Source of the DNA: Kineosphaera sp039812485 | GTDB taxonomy: Bacteria > Actinomycetota > Actinomycetes > Actinomycetales > Dermatophilaceae | Reading direction: 5' to 3' | Assembly (NCBI GenBank): GCA_039812485.1 | Contig: JBDIAP010000072.1 | Span: forward strand, 1-18,866 | Length of the DNA: 18,866 nucleotides | Shown: positions 5,913-13,091 of the stretch, piece after piece | How positions within the stretch are numbered: the stretch's first letter is position 1 | Layout of the letters: each line of letters begins with the position of its first letter | Program-made: the position numbers and the translations under genes | The notes under the pieces: generated by a model | What the model saw: the letters and a program-made list of their open reading frames with translations, nothing else | The model's database searches: none | What the model was told of the DNA's origin: nothing

Positions 5913-8900
5913 CGGCTCGGCCCCTTCCTGGCGGGCGCGGACCCACCGTTTCGCTCGGCGCCACGCTCGGGGGTGGGCACTCTTCCATAGAACACGCGCT
6001 CGGTCACGGCCCGCGCGTGGCGCGCGTTGCGCCGATACCGCTCGGCCAGCTGCGAGCCCTCGCCCGGACCGCCGCCGAGGATCCGGTGCGCTCCCTCGGC
6101 ATCGCGGACATCGGCGGGCACGGACTCCGCCGCCCGGCCACGCCACAGCATGATGGCGTCGCGCAGGTCGGAGGCATAGCGCCAGGCCTCCTCGAGACGG
6201 CGTCCGTCGTCGGGGTCGAGCAACCCGGCCTCGACCTCGGCGCGCAGGGCCCCCAGGGTACTCGTCGTGCGCAGGGCCGGGTGGTCGTGGGCGTGCTCCA
6301 GCTGCAGGAGCTGCACGGTCCATTCGACGTCGGAGAGCCCACCGCGACCGAGCTTGAGGTGGGTGCGCGGATCCGCGCCGCGGGGCAGCCGCTCGGACTC
6401 CATGCGGGCCTTGAGCCGGCGGATCTCGCGGACGGCGGCGGGGTCCAGCCCGCCGGTCGGCCAGCGCAGCGGGGCGATGAGCTCCTCGAAGCGCCGCCCC
6501 AGCTCCGCATCGCCGGCGACCGGGCGGGCGCGCACGAGGGCCTGCGCCTCCCACGTCACCGACCAGCGACGGTAGTAGCTCGCGTAGCCCTCGATCGTGC
6601 GCGACACCGGCCCGGCCTTGCCCTCGGGACGCAGGTCGAGGTCGACCTCGAGGGAGGGGTCGGGGCCAGGGAGCCCGACGAGCCGGCGCAGCTCGAGCAC
6701 GACCGCGCCGGTGGCGGCGAGCGCGTCGTGCTCGTCCGCGCCCTCGTGGGGGGCGTGCACGACGAGCACGTCGGCGTCGGAGCCGTAGCCGCACTCCGCG
6801 CCGCCGAGCCGCCCCATCCCGATGAGCGCGATGTCGGCCGACACGGGGGCGCGGCGTTCGATCCCCACCTTCTTGGTCGCGATGTAGAGCGCGGACTCCA
6901 GCGTCGCCTCGGTGAGGTCGGTGAGCGCACGGCGCACCGTGTCGGCATCGGCGGCGCGCACGAGGTCGGCCAGCGCGATGCGGAAGAGCTCCTCGCGGCG
7001 GATCACCCGCGTCGCCTCCATCGCCGACTCCGCGTCGTCCTTGCGGGTGATCGCCGAGCGCATCGTGCGGACCACCTGCTCGCGCGTGCGCGGGCGCAGA
7101 CCCTCGTCCTCGGCGAGCATGCGCACCGACTCCGGGGCGCGCATCAGCAGGTCGCCCGCATAGCGGCTGCGGGCCAGCACGTGCGCGAGGCGCTCGGCGG
7201 CGAGGCCCTCGTCACGCAGCATCTTGAGATACCAGTGCGTCGTGCCGAGGGAGTCCGACAGCTTGCGGAAGGCGAGCAGGCCAGCGTCCGGGTCGGCCTC
7301 GTCGGCGAACCAGCCGAGCATGACCGGCAGCAACGTGCGCTGGATGGCGGCCGTGCGGCTCGTGCCCGCGGTGAGCGACTCCAGGTGGCGCAGCGCACCG
7401 CTCGGGTCGCTGAACCCCAGCGCCGCCAGGCGCTCCTTGGCGGCCTGCGGCGTGAGACGGGCGTCGTCGGTCGACAGCCGCGCGACCGCGGACAGCAGGG
7501 GGCGGTAGAAGAGCCGCTCGTGGATGCGGCGCACCTCGCGCTTGACGGCCCGCCATTTCTCGAGAAGGTCGGCGACCGGCTCCGCCCGCAGGCCGAGGCT
7601 GCGGCCCAGCCGGCGCAGGTCGTCCTCGGAGGTCGGCAGCAGGTGGGTGCGTCGCATGCGCGTCACCTGGATGCGGTGCTCCAGGCTGCGCAGGAAGCGG
7701 TAGGCCGAGTCGAGCTGCTCGGCGTGGTCACGGCCGATGTAACCGCCGGTCGCCAGCGCGTCGAGGGCGACGAGCGTCGTCGCCGACCGCAGCCCCTCGT
7801 CGTGCCGCCCGTGCACGAGCTGCAGCAGCTGCACGGCGAACTCGACGTCGCGCAGCCCGCCCGCACCGAGCTTGAGCTGACGCTCGGCGTCGCGGCTCGG
7901 CACGTGCTGCTCGACGCGGCGACGCATCGCCTGGACGTCCTCGACGAAGTTGGGTCGCGCCGATGCCTCCCACACCATCGGGGAGATCGCCTCGAGGTAG
8001 GCGCGGCCCACCTCCGCGTCCCCCGCGACGTGCCGCGCCTTGAGCAGCGCCTGGAACTCCCACGTCTTGGCCCACCGCTTGTAGTAGCCGACATGGCTCG
8101 CGACGGTGCGCACGAGCGGGCCCTGTTTGCCCTCCGGGCGCAGGGCGGCGTCGACCGGCCACAGCGTGCCCTCGGCGGTCGAGGCCGAGCACGCCCGCAT
8201 GACCGCGGTCGCCAGCAGCGTGCCCGCCGCGATCGTGTCGGCCTCGGTCGGGGACTCGGCCCCCTGGCCGGCCGGTGCCGGCTCGGCGACGAAGATGACG
8301 TCGACGTCCGAGACGTAGTTGAGCTCGCGCCCGCCGCACTTGCCCATGCCGATGACCGCCAGCCGGGCGACCTGGGCGGCGTCGGGGTGGTGCTCGACGG
8401 CGATCGCCACGCCCGCCTCCAGCGCCGCCGCCGCGAGATCCGCGAGCGCGGCCGCCGCCTCCGTCATGACCTGCGCCGGGTCGTCGGCGGTGAGGTCGAG
8501 AGCGGCGATGCCGAGCAGCTGCCGGCGGTATTCGAGGCGCAGCGCGTCCTCGGCCAGGAGCTGGCCGCGCTGCGCCGGCGAGACGGCGGCGACGAGCCGG
8601 CGGGCACGCTCGGGCGCCTCCAGCGGCTCGGCATACGCCGCGGCCGGCCAGTGACTCGGGTGGCGCGCCAGATGGTCGCCCAGCGCCGAGGAGGCCCCGA
8701 GCACGCCGAGCAGCCGGTCGCGGGCGTCGCTGTGCTCCGACAGCAACGCCCGCAGCGGCCCCAGCCCCGCGTCGCCGTCGGCGCTGCTGCGGGACGGCCG
8801 CTCGGCCTCGTCGAGCATCCGCACGAGGGCCAGGAGCGCCAGCGTCGGCTCCGCGGTGTAGGCGAGGGCGCGCAGGAGCCCCGTGGCGTCCACGTCGAGA

Positions 8901-9028
8901 TCGACGAGCCCGGCGAGCACCGGCGACTGCGCCAGGCCCACGGCCCGCCCCGCGTCGTCGAAGCCGAGCTTGGCGAGCCAGGCTGCGGGGCTGCTCTGCC
9001 CGCGCTCGACGCCGGTGTTCACGCTCAC
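5909..9028 (-). CDS. glnE: Bifunctional glutamine synthetase adenylyltransferase/adenylyl-removing enzyme
   Basis: The 1039-aa protein has the two-module GlnE build. The N-terminal nucleotidyltransferase domain, which removes AMP from glutamine synthetase, has GMGKCGGRELNYVSDVDV from 227, with Asp241 and Asp243. The C-terminal domain, which adds AMP, has GMGRLGGAECGYGSDADV from 737, with Asp751 and Asp753. Each is followed by a helical GlnD/PII-type region (LGAGGLRDVEFAVQLLQL and LGRGGLSDVEWTVQLLQL). It adjusts nitrogen assimilation to glutamine/2-oxoglutarate status. The GTG at 9028 overlaps the glnA2 stop by 4 bases; the long open frame upstream is antisense shadow over glnA2. Its own stop overlaps the devR ATG. 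A distinct tail of about 20 residues ends in RKGPSR. Confidence 0.96.
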   Translation of the reverse strand: MSVNTGVERGQSSPAAWLAKLGFDDAGRAVGLAQSPVLAGLVDLDVDATGLLRALAYTAEPTLALLALVRMLDEAERPSRSSADGDAGLGPLRALLSEHSDARDRLLGVLGASSALGDHLARHPSHWPAAAYAEPLEAPERARRLVAAVSPAQRGQLLAEDALRLEYRRQLLGIAALDLTADDPAQVMTEAAAALADLAAAALEAGVAIAVEHHPDAAQVARLAVIGMGKCGGRELNYVSDVDVIFVAEPAPAGQGAESPTEADTIAAGTLLATAVMRACSASTAEGTLWPVDAALRPEGKQGPLVRTVASHVGYYKRWAKTWEFQALLKARHVAGDAEVGRAYLEAISPMVWEASARPNFVEDVQAMRRRVEQHVPSRDAERQLKLGAGGLRDVEFAVQLLQLVHGRHDEGLRSATTLVALDALATGGYIGRDHAEQLDSAYRFLRSLEHRIQVTRMRRTHLLPTSEDDLRRLGRSLGLRAEPVADLLEKWRAVKREVRRIHERLFYRPLLSAVARLSTDDARLTPQAAKERLAALGFSDPSGALRHLESLTAGTSRTAAIQRTLLPVMLGWFADEADPDAGLLAFRKLSDSLGTTHWYLKMLRDEGLAAERLAHVLARSRYAGDLLMRAPESVRMLAEDEGLRPRTREQVVRTMRSAITRKDDAESAMEATRVIRREELFRIALADLVRAADADTVRRALTDLTEATLESALYIATKKVGIERRAPVSADIALIGMGRLGGAECGYGSDADVLVVHAPHEGADEHDALAATGAVVLELRRLVGLPGPDPSLEVDLDLRPEGKAGPVSRTIEGYASYYRRWSVTWEAQALVRARPVAGDAELGRRFEELIAPLRWPTGGLDPAAVREIRRLKARMESERLPRGADPRTHLKLGRGGLSDVEWTVQLLQLEHAHDHPALRTTSTLGALRAEVEAGLLDPDDGRRLEEAWRYASDLRDAIMLWRGRAAESVPADVRDAEGAHRILGGGPGEGSQLAERYRRNARHARAVTERVFYGRVPTPERGAERNGGSAPARKGPSR

Positions 9029-10362
9029 AGCACCGGCAGGAGCCGCTCGAGCTCGAACGGGGTCACCTGGGCGCGGTAGTCGTTCCACTCCCGGCGCTTG
9101 TTGCGCAGGAAGACGTCGAACACGTGCTCCCCGAGCGTCTCGGCGACGAGCTCGGACCCCTCCATCGCCTGGATCGCCTCGTTCAGCGACGTCGGCAGCG
9201 GGTCGATGCCCAGCGCCTGCCGCTCCCCGTCGGTGAGGCGCCACACGTCGTCCTCGGCCTCGTCGGGCAGCTCGTACTCCTCCTCGATGCCCCTCAGGCC
9301 CGCCGCGAGCAGCACCGCATAGGCCAGGTAGGGGTTGCACGCCGGGTCGAGCGTGCGCACCTCGACGCGGGCGCTGTTCTCCTTGGTGGGCTTGTACATC
9401 GGCACCCGCACCATCGCCGAGCCGTTGTTGTGGCCCCAGCTGATGTGCGCGGGGGCCTCGCCACCGCCCCAGAGTCGCTTGTAGGAGTTGACCCACTGGT
9501 TGGTCACGGCGACGATCTCGCTGCCGTGCCGCAGCAGGCCGGCGATGAACTGCCGCGCGACCTTGCTCAGCTGGTATTGCCCGCCGGCCTCGAAGAAGAC
9601 GTTGCGGTCGCCCTCGAAGAGCGACAGGTGCGTGTGCATGCCCGAACCCTGCGCCCACGGGAGCGGCTTGGGCATGAACGAGGCGAAACAATCCTGCTGC
9701 AGCGCTACCTCCTTGATGACCGTGCGGAACGTCATGATGTTGTCCGCGGTCGAGAGCGCGTCGGCGTAGCGCAGGTCGATCTCCTGCTGGCCGGGGGCGG
9801 TCTCGTGGTGGGAGAACTCCACCGAGATGCCCATGGCCTCGAGCATCGTGATCGCGCGACGCCGGAAGTCCTGCCCGAGGCCCTGGGGCACGTGGTCGAA
9901 GTAGCCGGCCTGGTCGAGGGGCTCGGGCTGCTGCCCCGGCACGATCGGGGTCTTGAAGAGGAAGAACTCGATCTCGGGGTGGGTGTAGAAGCTGAAGCCC
10001 ATGTCGGCGGCCTTGGCCAGCGCGCGGCGCAGCACGTAGCGGGGATCGGCGTAGCTCGGCGACCCGTCGGGCATGAGGATGTCGCCGAACATGCGGGCCG
10101 TGCCGGGCGGGGTGCCGCGCCACGGCAGCACCTGGAACGTGGCCGGGTCGGGGCGCACGATCATGTCGGACTCGGTGATGCGGCTGAAGCCCTCGATGGC
10201 GCTGCCGTCGAAGCCGAGGCCCTCCTCGAAGGCTCCCTCGAGCTCGGCCGGAGCAACCGCCACCGACTTCAACGTGCCGAGCACGTCGGTGAACCACAGT
10301 CGCACGAAGCGGATGTCGCGCTCCTCGATCGTGCGTAGCACGAACTCCTGTTGACGATCCAT
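9025..10362 (-). CDS. glnA: Type I glutamine synthetase, GlnA2 type
   Basis: The 445-aa protein makes glutamine from glutamate, ammonia and ATP in the cytoplasm. The beta-grasp domain carries LGTLKSVAV and GFDGSAIEGF (50-59). The catalytic domain has metal-binding Glu130 and Glu132 (THPEIEF), HHE around 185-187, GMHTHLSLF (241-249), VNSYKRL (291-297), PTKENSARVEVR (325-336) and NPYLAYA. Its short length and pairing with glnE match actinobacterial GlnA2 (in M. tuberculosis glnA2 and glnE are neighbours) rather than the longer GlnA1. The classical NLYDLPPEE adenylylation loop is absent; the matching region reads EYELPDEAEDD. GlnE therefore probably acts on a GlnA1 encoded elsewhere. No Shine-Dalgarno is seen before the ATG, and a weak -10 (CAAGAT) lies 6 bases upstream. 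Confidence 0.95.
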   Translation of the reverse strand: MDRQQEFVLRTIEERDIRFVRLWFTDVLGTLKSVAVAPAELEGAFEEGLGFDGSAIEGFSRITESDMIVRPDPATFQVLPWRGTPPGTARMFGDILMPDGSPSYADPRYVLRRALAKAADMGFSFYTHPEIEFFLFKTPIVPGQQPEPLDQAGYFDHVPQGLGQDFRRRAITMLEAMGISVEFSHHETAPGQQEIDLRYADALSTADNIMTFRTVIKEVALQQDCFASFMPKPLPWAQGSGMHTHLSLFEGDRNVFFEAGGQYQLSKVARQFIAGLLRHGSEIVAVTNQWVNSYKRLWGGGEAPAHISWGHNNGSAMVRVPMYKPTKENSARVEVRTLDPACNPYLAYAVLLAAGLRGIEEEYELPDEAEDDVWRLTDGERQALGIDPLPTSLNEAIQAMEGSELVAETLGEHVFDVFLRNKRREWNDYRAQVTPFELERLLPVL

Positions 10363-10368
10363 ATGACG

Positions 10369-10374
10369 ATCTTG
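10369..10374 (-). promoter_or_regulatory. Weak candidate -10 box of the glnA2 operon (CAAGAT)
   Basis: CAAGAT on the minus strand is followed by 6 bases and then the glnA2 ATG. The spacing matches the other leaderless starts in the window, but the hexamer lacks the initial T. Confidence 0.3.
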
Positions 10375-10388
10375 CCGCACGTGCGCGA

Positions 10389-10410
10389 ACGCGGGACGTT
10401 CGGCCCGCGT
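10389..10410. promoter_or_regulatory. Palindrome upstream of glnA2, DevR-box-like core
   Basis: ACGCGGG at 10389-10395 and CCCGCGT at 10404-10410 are perfect inverted arms with an 8-base spacer. The core GGGACGTTCGGCCC (10393-10406) shares GGGAC-N4-GGCCC with the box upstream of usp. Its centre lies about 37 bases before the glnA2 start codon. It could be an operator for either divergent gene. Confidence 0.4.
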
Positions 10411-10463
10411 GTTCACCATTGCATCGGGGCTATCCAGGTGATGAGGTGGATCAACGCGCATGG

Positions 10464-10483
10464 CCCGCCGGGCTCCCGGCGGG
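10464..10483 (+). other. Stable hairpin in the 5' leader of the SRPBCC gene
   Basis: CCCGCCGG at 10464-10471 pairs with CCGGCGGG at 10476-10483 around GCTC. It ends 9 bases before the ribosome-binding site and might be an attenuator, a read-through block or an mRNA-stabilising stem. Confidence 0.45.
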
Positions 10484-10505
10484 AACGGATCGAAGGAGAT
10501 TGGCC

Positions 10506-10913
10506 ATGACGGTGGAGAACGTCGCAACGGAGTCCGACGCAAAGCAGGTGGACGCCATCGAGGTCGTCCAGCACGTCCAGCGCCCCATCGCACAGGTGTG
10601 GTCGCGGCTGACGCAGCAGGAGGGCATCGAGGCCTTCCTCGGCACCGGCGCGCGGCTGGGCGGCAAGGGCGACCCGTGGCGGGCGTCGGACGGCACGTAT
10701 GGCGTGACGCGCAGCTACCACCCCGAGCAGCAGGTGCGCGTGTCGTGGCACGCCGACGACGACGCCCCACCCACGCTGGTCGACCTGCAGATGGTCCCCG
10801 AGGGCGACGGCACCCTGCTGACGCTGCGACACGAGAATCTCACCAGCGACATGGACCGCGACGCGCTGTCGCAGCGGTGGGACGAGGCCATGCACCGGCT
10901 GACCCAGGCCTAG
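10506..10913 (+). CDS. SRPBCC/AHSA1-like domain protein
   Basis: The 135-aa protein looks like a single START/Bet v1-type hydrophobic-pocket domain. IEVVQHVQRPIAQVWSRLTQ begins the first strand and helix, KGDPWRASDGTYGVTRSYHP and VRVSWHADD follow as strands, and a long C-terminal helix ends in SQRWDEAMHRLTQA. The family includes AHSA1-type and polyketide-cyclase-like proteins; the ligand or partner cannot be told. The ATG at 10506 has AAGGAG at 10493-10498, 7 bases upstream. It is transcribed away from glnA2 and ends before a very strong terminator, so it is probably a single-gene unit. Confidence 0.8.
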   Translation: MTVENVATESDAKQVDAIEVVQHVQRPIAQVWSRLTQQEGIEAFLGTGARLGGKGDPWRASDGTYGVTRSYHPEQQVRVSWHADDDAPPTLVDLQMVPEGDGTLLTLRHENLTSDMDRDALSQRWDEAMHRLTQA

Positions 10914-10927
10914 GCGACCCAGGTCTC

Positions 10928-10980
10928 AGCGACACATCGAGACGCGAGACAGCGACACGCAAGACAGCGACACGCGAGAC
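10928..10980. repeat. Imperfect 15-bp tandem repeat after the SRPBCC gene
   Basis: GAGACAGCGACACGC at 10946-10960 is followed by AAGACAGCGACACGC at 10961-10975 and a partial GAGAC. A looser copy precedes them from about 10928. It lies between the SRPBCC stop and the terminator. Confidence 0.7.
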
Positions 10981-11021
10981 ACGACAAGGGCCCCGGCGGC
11001 ACGCCGGGGCCCTTGTCGTGT
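10979..11021. terminator. Very strong bidirectional terminator, 20-bp perfect stem
   Basis: Bases 10979-10998 and 11002-11021 are perfect reverse complements around a 3-base loop (GCA). It lies between the convergent SRPBCC gene and the small-protein gene and can serve both. The stem carries GGGCCCC/GGGGCCC at its top. Confidence 0.88.
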
Positions 11022-11043
11022 GCGCAGCTGCGGTGCGCGACGT

Positions 11044-11107
11044 CGGCTCGAGTCAGACGCCGGCTCGAGTCAGACGCCGGCCCGAGTCAGACGCCGGCTC
11101 GAGTCAG
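11044..11107. repeat. 17-bp tandem repeat, about 3.8 copies
   Basis: The unit CGGCTCGAGTCAGACGC occurs at 11044-11060 and 11061-11077. It recurs with one change (CGGCCCGAG) at 11078-11094 and as a partial copy at 11095-11107. The last copy contains the stop codon of the small-protein gene on the minus strand, so that gene end seems to be the source of the array. Confidence 0.85.
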
Positions 11108-11286
11108 TCGTCCTCGCCCTTCCACTTGCGGTCCTCTTCGTCCCACGCCTCCGTCTTCTCGCGGGCCGTGTCCAGGGCGCGGGCCGCCTCCTCGCGGGTG
11201 TCGTAGGGGCCCATCACGTTGTCGTCGGCCGAGCGGTGGTCCTCGTCCTCGACCTGTCCGCTCTTCACGTTGAACCAGAACGCCAT
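11104..11286 (-). CDS. Conserved actinobacterial small protein (MAFWFNV type)
   Basis: The 60-aa protein begins MAFWFNVKSGQVEDED and contains DNVMGPYDTREEAARALDTA, then an acidic, charged tail. Small proteins with this start and a GPYxTREEA segment are common in actinobacteria and resemble a half SPOR-like fold; no function is established to my knowledge. The start is supported by AGGAGGAG about 7 bases upstream. A TACAGT box at 11361-11366 could drive it with a leader of about 68 bases. Its stop lies within the 17-bp tandem array. Confidence 0.82.
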   Translation of the reverse strand: MAFWFNVKSGQVEDEDHRSADDNVMGPYDTREEAARALDTAREKTEAWDEEDRKWKGEDD

Positions 11287-11360
11287 GACCGTCTCCTCCT
11301 CGTCGGGCGCGCAGCCTGCCGGGCGACTCCCCGGTGCGCGTCGGTGTCGTCCTCGTCGCC

Positions 11361-11366
11361 ACTGTA
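11361..11366 (-). promoter_or_regulatory. Candidate -10 box for the small-protein gene (TACAGT)
   Basis: TACAGT on the minus strand fits TAnnnT and would start a transcript near 11354, giving a leader that contains the GAGGAGGAG ribosome site. No -35 is evident. Confidence 0.35.
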
Positions 11367-11441
11367 GGGGGAGTTCGTTCCCGCGCGCGCCAACCCGCAG
11401 CGGCGTGCGGGCTACGCCCACGCGGGGTGCGGCAGCCCGCC

Positions 11442-11447
11442 TAGACT
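11442..11447 (+). promoter_or_regulatory. Candidate -10 box for ppgK (TAGACT)
   Basis: TAGACT fits the TAnnnT consensus and would give a leader of about 33 bases holding the GGGAG ribosome site before the ATG at 11487. Confidence 0.4.
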
Positions 11448-11486
11448 GCGCGATCATCAGGCACGCGACGACATACGGGAGCACTC

Positions 11487-12275
11487 ATGGGCGAGCAGAC
11501 CTACCCACTCGGCATCGATGTGGGCGGCAGCGGTATCAAGGGCGCGCCCGTCGACCTCGCTGCCGGCGAGTTCGCGGCCGACCGCGTGCGCATCGAGACG
11601 CCCGCGGCGTCGACGCCGGAGAACGTCGTCGAGGTCATCGCCAGGATCGCGGAGACGTTCGCCGGCCAGACCGGCACCCACCCGATCGGCGTCACGGTGC
11701 CGGGCGTGGTCACGCGGGGCGTCGTGCGGTCGGCGGCCAACATCGACAAGTCCTGGATCGACGCCGACGCCGCGGGCCTGCTGCGCGCCCGGATCGGCCG
11801 CGACGTCACCGTGCTCAACGACGGCGACGCGGCCGGGGTCGCCGAGATGCACTTCGGGGCCGGCAAGGGGGTCTCGGGCACCGTCGTCATGGCGACGCTC
11901 GGCACCGGCATCGGCACCGCGGTCTTCGTCGACGGCAAACTCGTGCCCAACACCGAGTTCGGTCACCTCGAGCTCGACGGCCACGACGCCGAGAGCCGGG
12001 CCGCCAACAGCGCCCGGGAGCGCGAGGAGCTGTCGTGGGGGCAGTGGGCGCGGCGGCTGCAGCGCTACTTCACCCACCTGGAGGACCTGCTGTGGCCCGA
12101 CCTCATCATCGTCGGCGGCGGGGTCAGCAAGAAGGCGCACAAGTTCATCCCCAAGCTCGACCTGCGCACCCAGATCATCCCCGCCGTGCTGCAGAACGAC
12201 GCCGGCATCATCGGCGCCGCGTGGCAGGCCGTGGAGGACGCGAAGGTCAGGGGGCTCGTGCCGGCTCACTCGTGA
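11487..12275 (+). CDS. ppgK: Polyphosphate glucokinase (ROK family)
   Basis: The 262-aa enzyme phosphorylates glucose to glucose 6-phosphate using polyphosphate (and usually ATP). The phosphate-binding loop is GIDVGGSGIKGA (9-20). RSAANIDKSW (81-90), LNDGDAAGVAEM with the catalytic Asp112, the second phosphate loop GTGIGTAVF (139-147) and TEFGHLELDGHDAE with Glu157, His160 and Glu162 follow. The Zn-binding Cys set of many ROK kinases is absent, as in other polyphosphate glucokinases. Length and motifs agree well with the M. tuberculosis enzyme. GGGAG lies 5 bases before the ATG. It is a single-gene unit and ends convergently with the MBL gene, whose end is a 24-bp duplication. Confidence 0.94.
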   Translation: MGEQTYPLGIDVGGSGIKGAPVDLAAGEFAADRVRIETPAASTPENVVEVIARIAETFAGQTGTHPIGVTVPGVVTRGVVRSAANIDKSWIDADAAGLLRARIGRDVTVLNDGDAAGVAEMHFGAGKGVSGTVVMATLGTGIGTAVFVDGKLVPNTEFGHLELDGHDAESRAANSAREREELSWGQWARRLQRYFTHLEDLLWPDLIIVGGGVSKKAHKFIPKLDLRTQIIPAVLQNDAGIIGAAWQAVEDAKVRGLVPAHS

Positions 12276-12322
12276 GCTCCGCCCCCGCGGGTCACGACAG
12301 CTCCGCCCCCGCGGGTCACGAC
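12275..12322. repeat. Perfect 24-bp tandem duplication at a convergent gene junction
   Basis: Bases 12275-12298 and 12299-12322 are identical (AGCTCCGCCCCCGCGGG then TCACGAC). The first copy starts at the last base of the ppgK stop; the second contains the stop codon of the MBL gene on the minus strand. Confidence 0.93.
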
Positions 12323-13008
12323 GTCGCGAAGGGCACGCCCTCGTCGCGGCCGGCGAGGTCGACGAGCTCGAGGCCCTCGACGGCCTGGCCGCCGAGGTTG
12401 CCGATCTGGCGCAGGTAGAGCTCGCGGCCGGTCGCGCTCAGCAGAGCGTCGTGGATCGGCACGAACCGGCGCGCGCCGATCCGGCGCACGAAGTCGACGG
12501 TCTCCTTCATCGCGCACCACGGCGCGTTGACGGGCACGCCGAGCACGTCGACCGCGCCCGGGTGGGCGTCGAGCGCGTCGCCGGGGTGGAAGAACGACGG
12601 CTCCCCCTCGGCGCGCAGCACGACTCCGGTGTTGTCGATGCGCGGGATGTCGGCGTGGATGATCGCGTGTCGCTGCCCGACCGGGCTGATCGTGACGCTC
12701 GTGCCGGCCGCCTCGATCGCGATGTCGCCGCCGCCGGTGAGGGTCTCGATGTCGCGCGGCAGGTCGCCGGCCTCGCGCAGCTGCCCGGCGGTCTGGGCCT
12801 CGACGAGCACGCGGGCGGAGGGGTTGGCGGCGACGAGCGGCACGAAGCGCTGCGGGTCGCAGTGGTCGGGGTGCTGGTGGGTCACGAGGATCGCGTCGAG
12901 GTCACGCAGACCCTCGAACCCGGAGGAGAAAGACCCCGGATCGAGCAGCACCCGCTGGTCCGCGATCTCGACGAGCACGCACGAATGGCCGAAGTGGGTG
13001 AGGCGCAT
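12316..13008 (-). CDS. MBL-fold metallo-hydrolase (UlaG-like)
   Basis: The 230-aa protein is a metallo-beta-lactamase-fold hydrolase. It starts with MRLTHFGHSCVLVE and LLDPG, typical of the UlaG/RomA-like branch. The metal motif THQHPDH (43-49) is followed by later histidines, including GQRHA, FHPGD and PIHDA, that can complete a two-metal site. Substrates in this branch range from lactones to phosphodiesters and N-acyl phospholipids; none can be assigned. No Shine-Dalgarno precedes the ATG, but a consensus TAGGCT lies exactly 6 bases upstream, so the transcript is probably leaderless. The aldo/keto reductase upstream runs in the same direction but is 83 bases away. Confidence 0.88.
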   Translation of the reverse strand: MRLTHFGHSCVLVEIADQRVLLDPGSFSSGFEGLRDLDAILVTHQHPDHCDPQRFVPLVAANPSARVLVEAQTAGQLREAGDLPRDIETLTGGGDIAIEAAGTSVTISPVGQRHAIIHADIPRIDNTGVVLRAEGEPSFFHPGDALDAHPGAVDVLGVPVNAPWCAMKETVDFVRRIGARRFVPIHDALLSATGRELYLRQIGNLGGQAVEGLELVDLAGRDEGVPFATS

Positions 13009-13014
13009 GGCCGC

Positions 13015-13020
13015 AGCCTA
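13015..13020 (-). promoter_or_regulatory. -10 box for the MBL gene (TAGGCT), leaderless
   Basis: TAGGCT is a consensus actinobacterial -10 hexamer on the minus strand, followed by 6 bases and the ATG at 13008. The spacing predicts transcription starting at the A of ATG. Confidence 0.55.
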
Positions 13021-13091
13021 GCCGCGCGGCGCCGCGGCGGCCCCCGGGCGCACGGCGCAGCAGGGGCCCAGGAGGAGCCTCGGGGAGCCCG

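Noticed and set aside
6017..9079. A very long open frame on the plus strand across glnE (about 1000 codons)
   Set aside because: It lies antisense to glnE, is dominated by Arg, Gly, His and Ala, has no domain, and reflects the GC-rich codon pattern of the real gene.
9029..10297. Apparent N-terminal extension of glnE over glnA2
   Set aside because: The extension is the shadow frame of glnA2. Homology to GlnE begins at the GTG at 9028, which overlaps the glnA2 stop.
11044..11107. CRISPR or iteron-type origin
   Set aside because: Units are directly adjacent without spacers, include a gene stop codon, and no replication gene is nearby.
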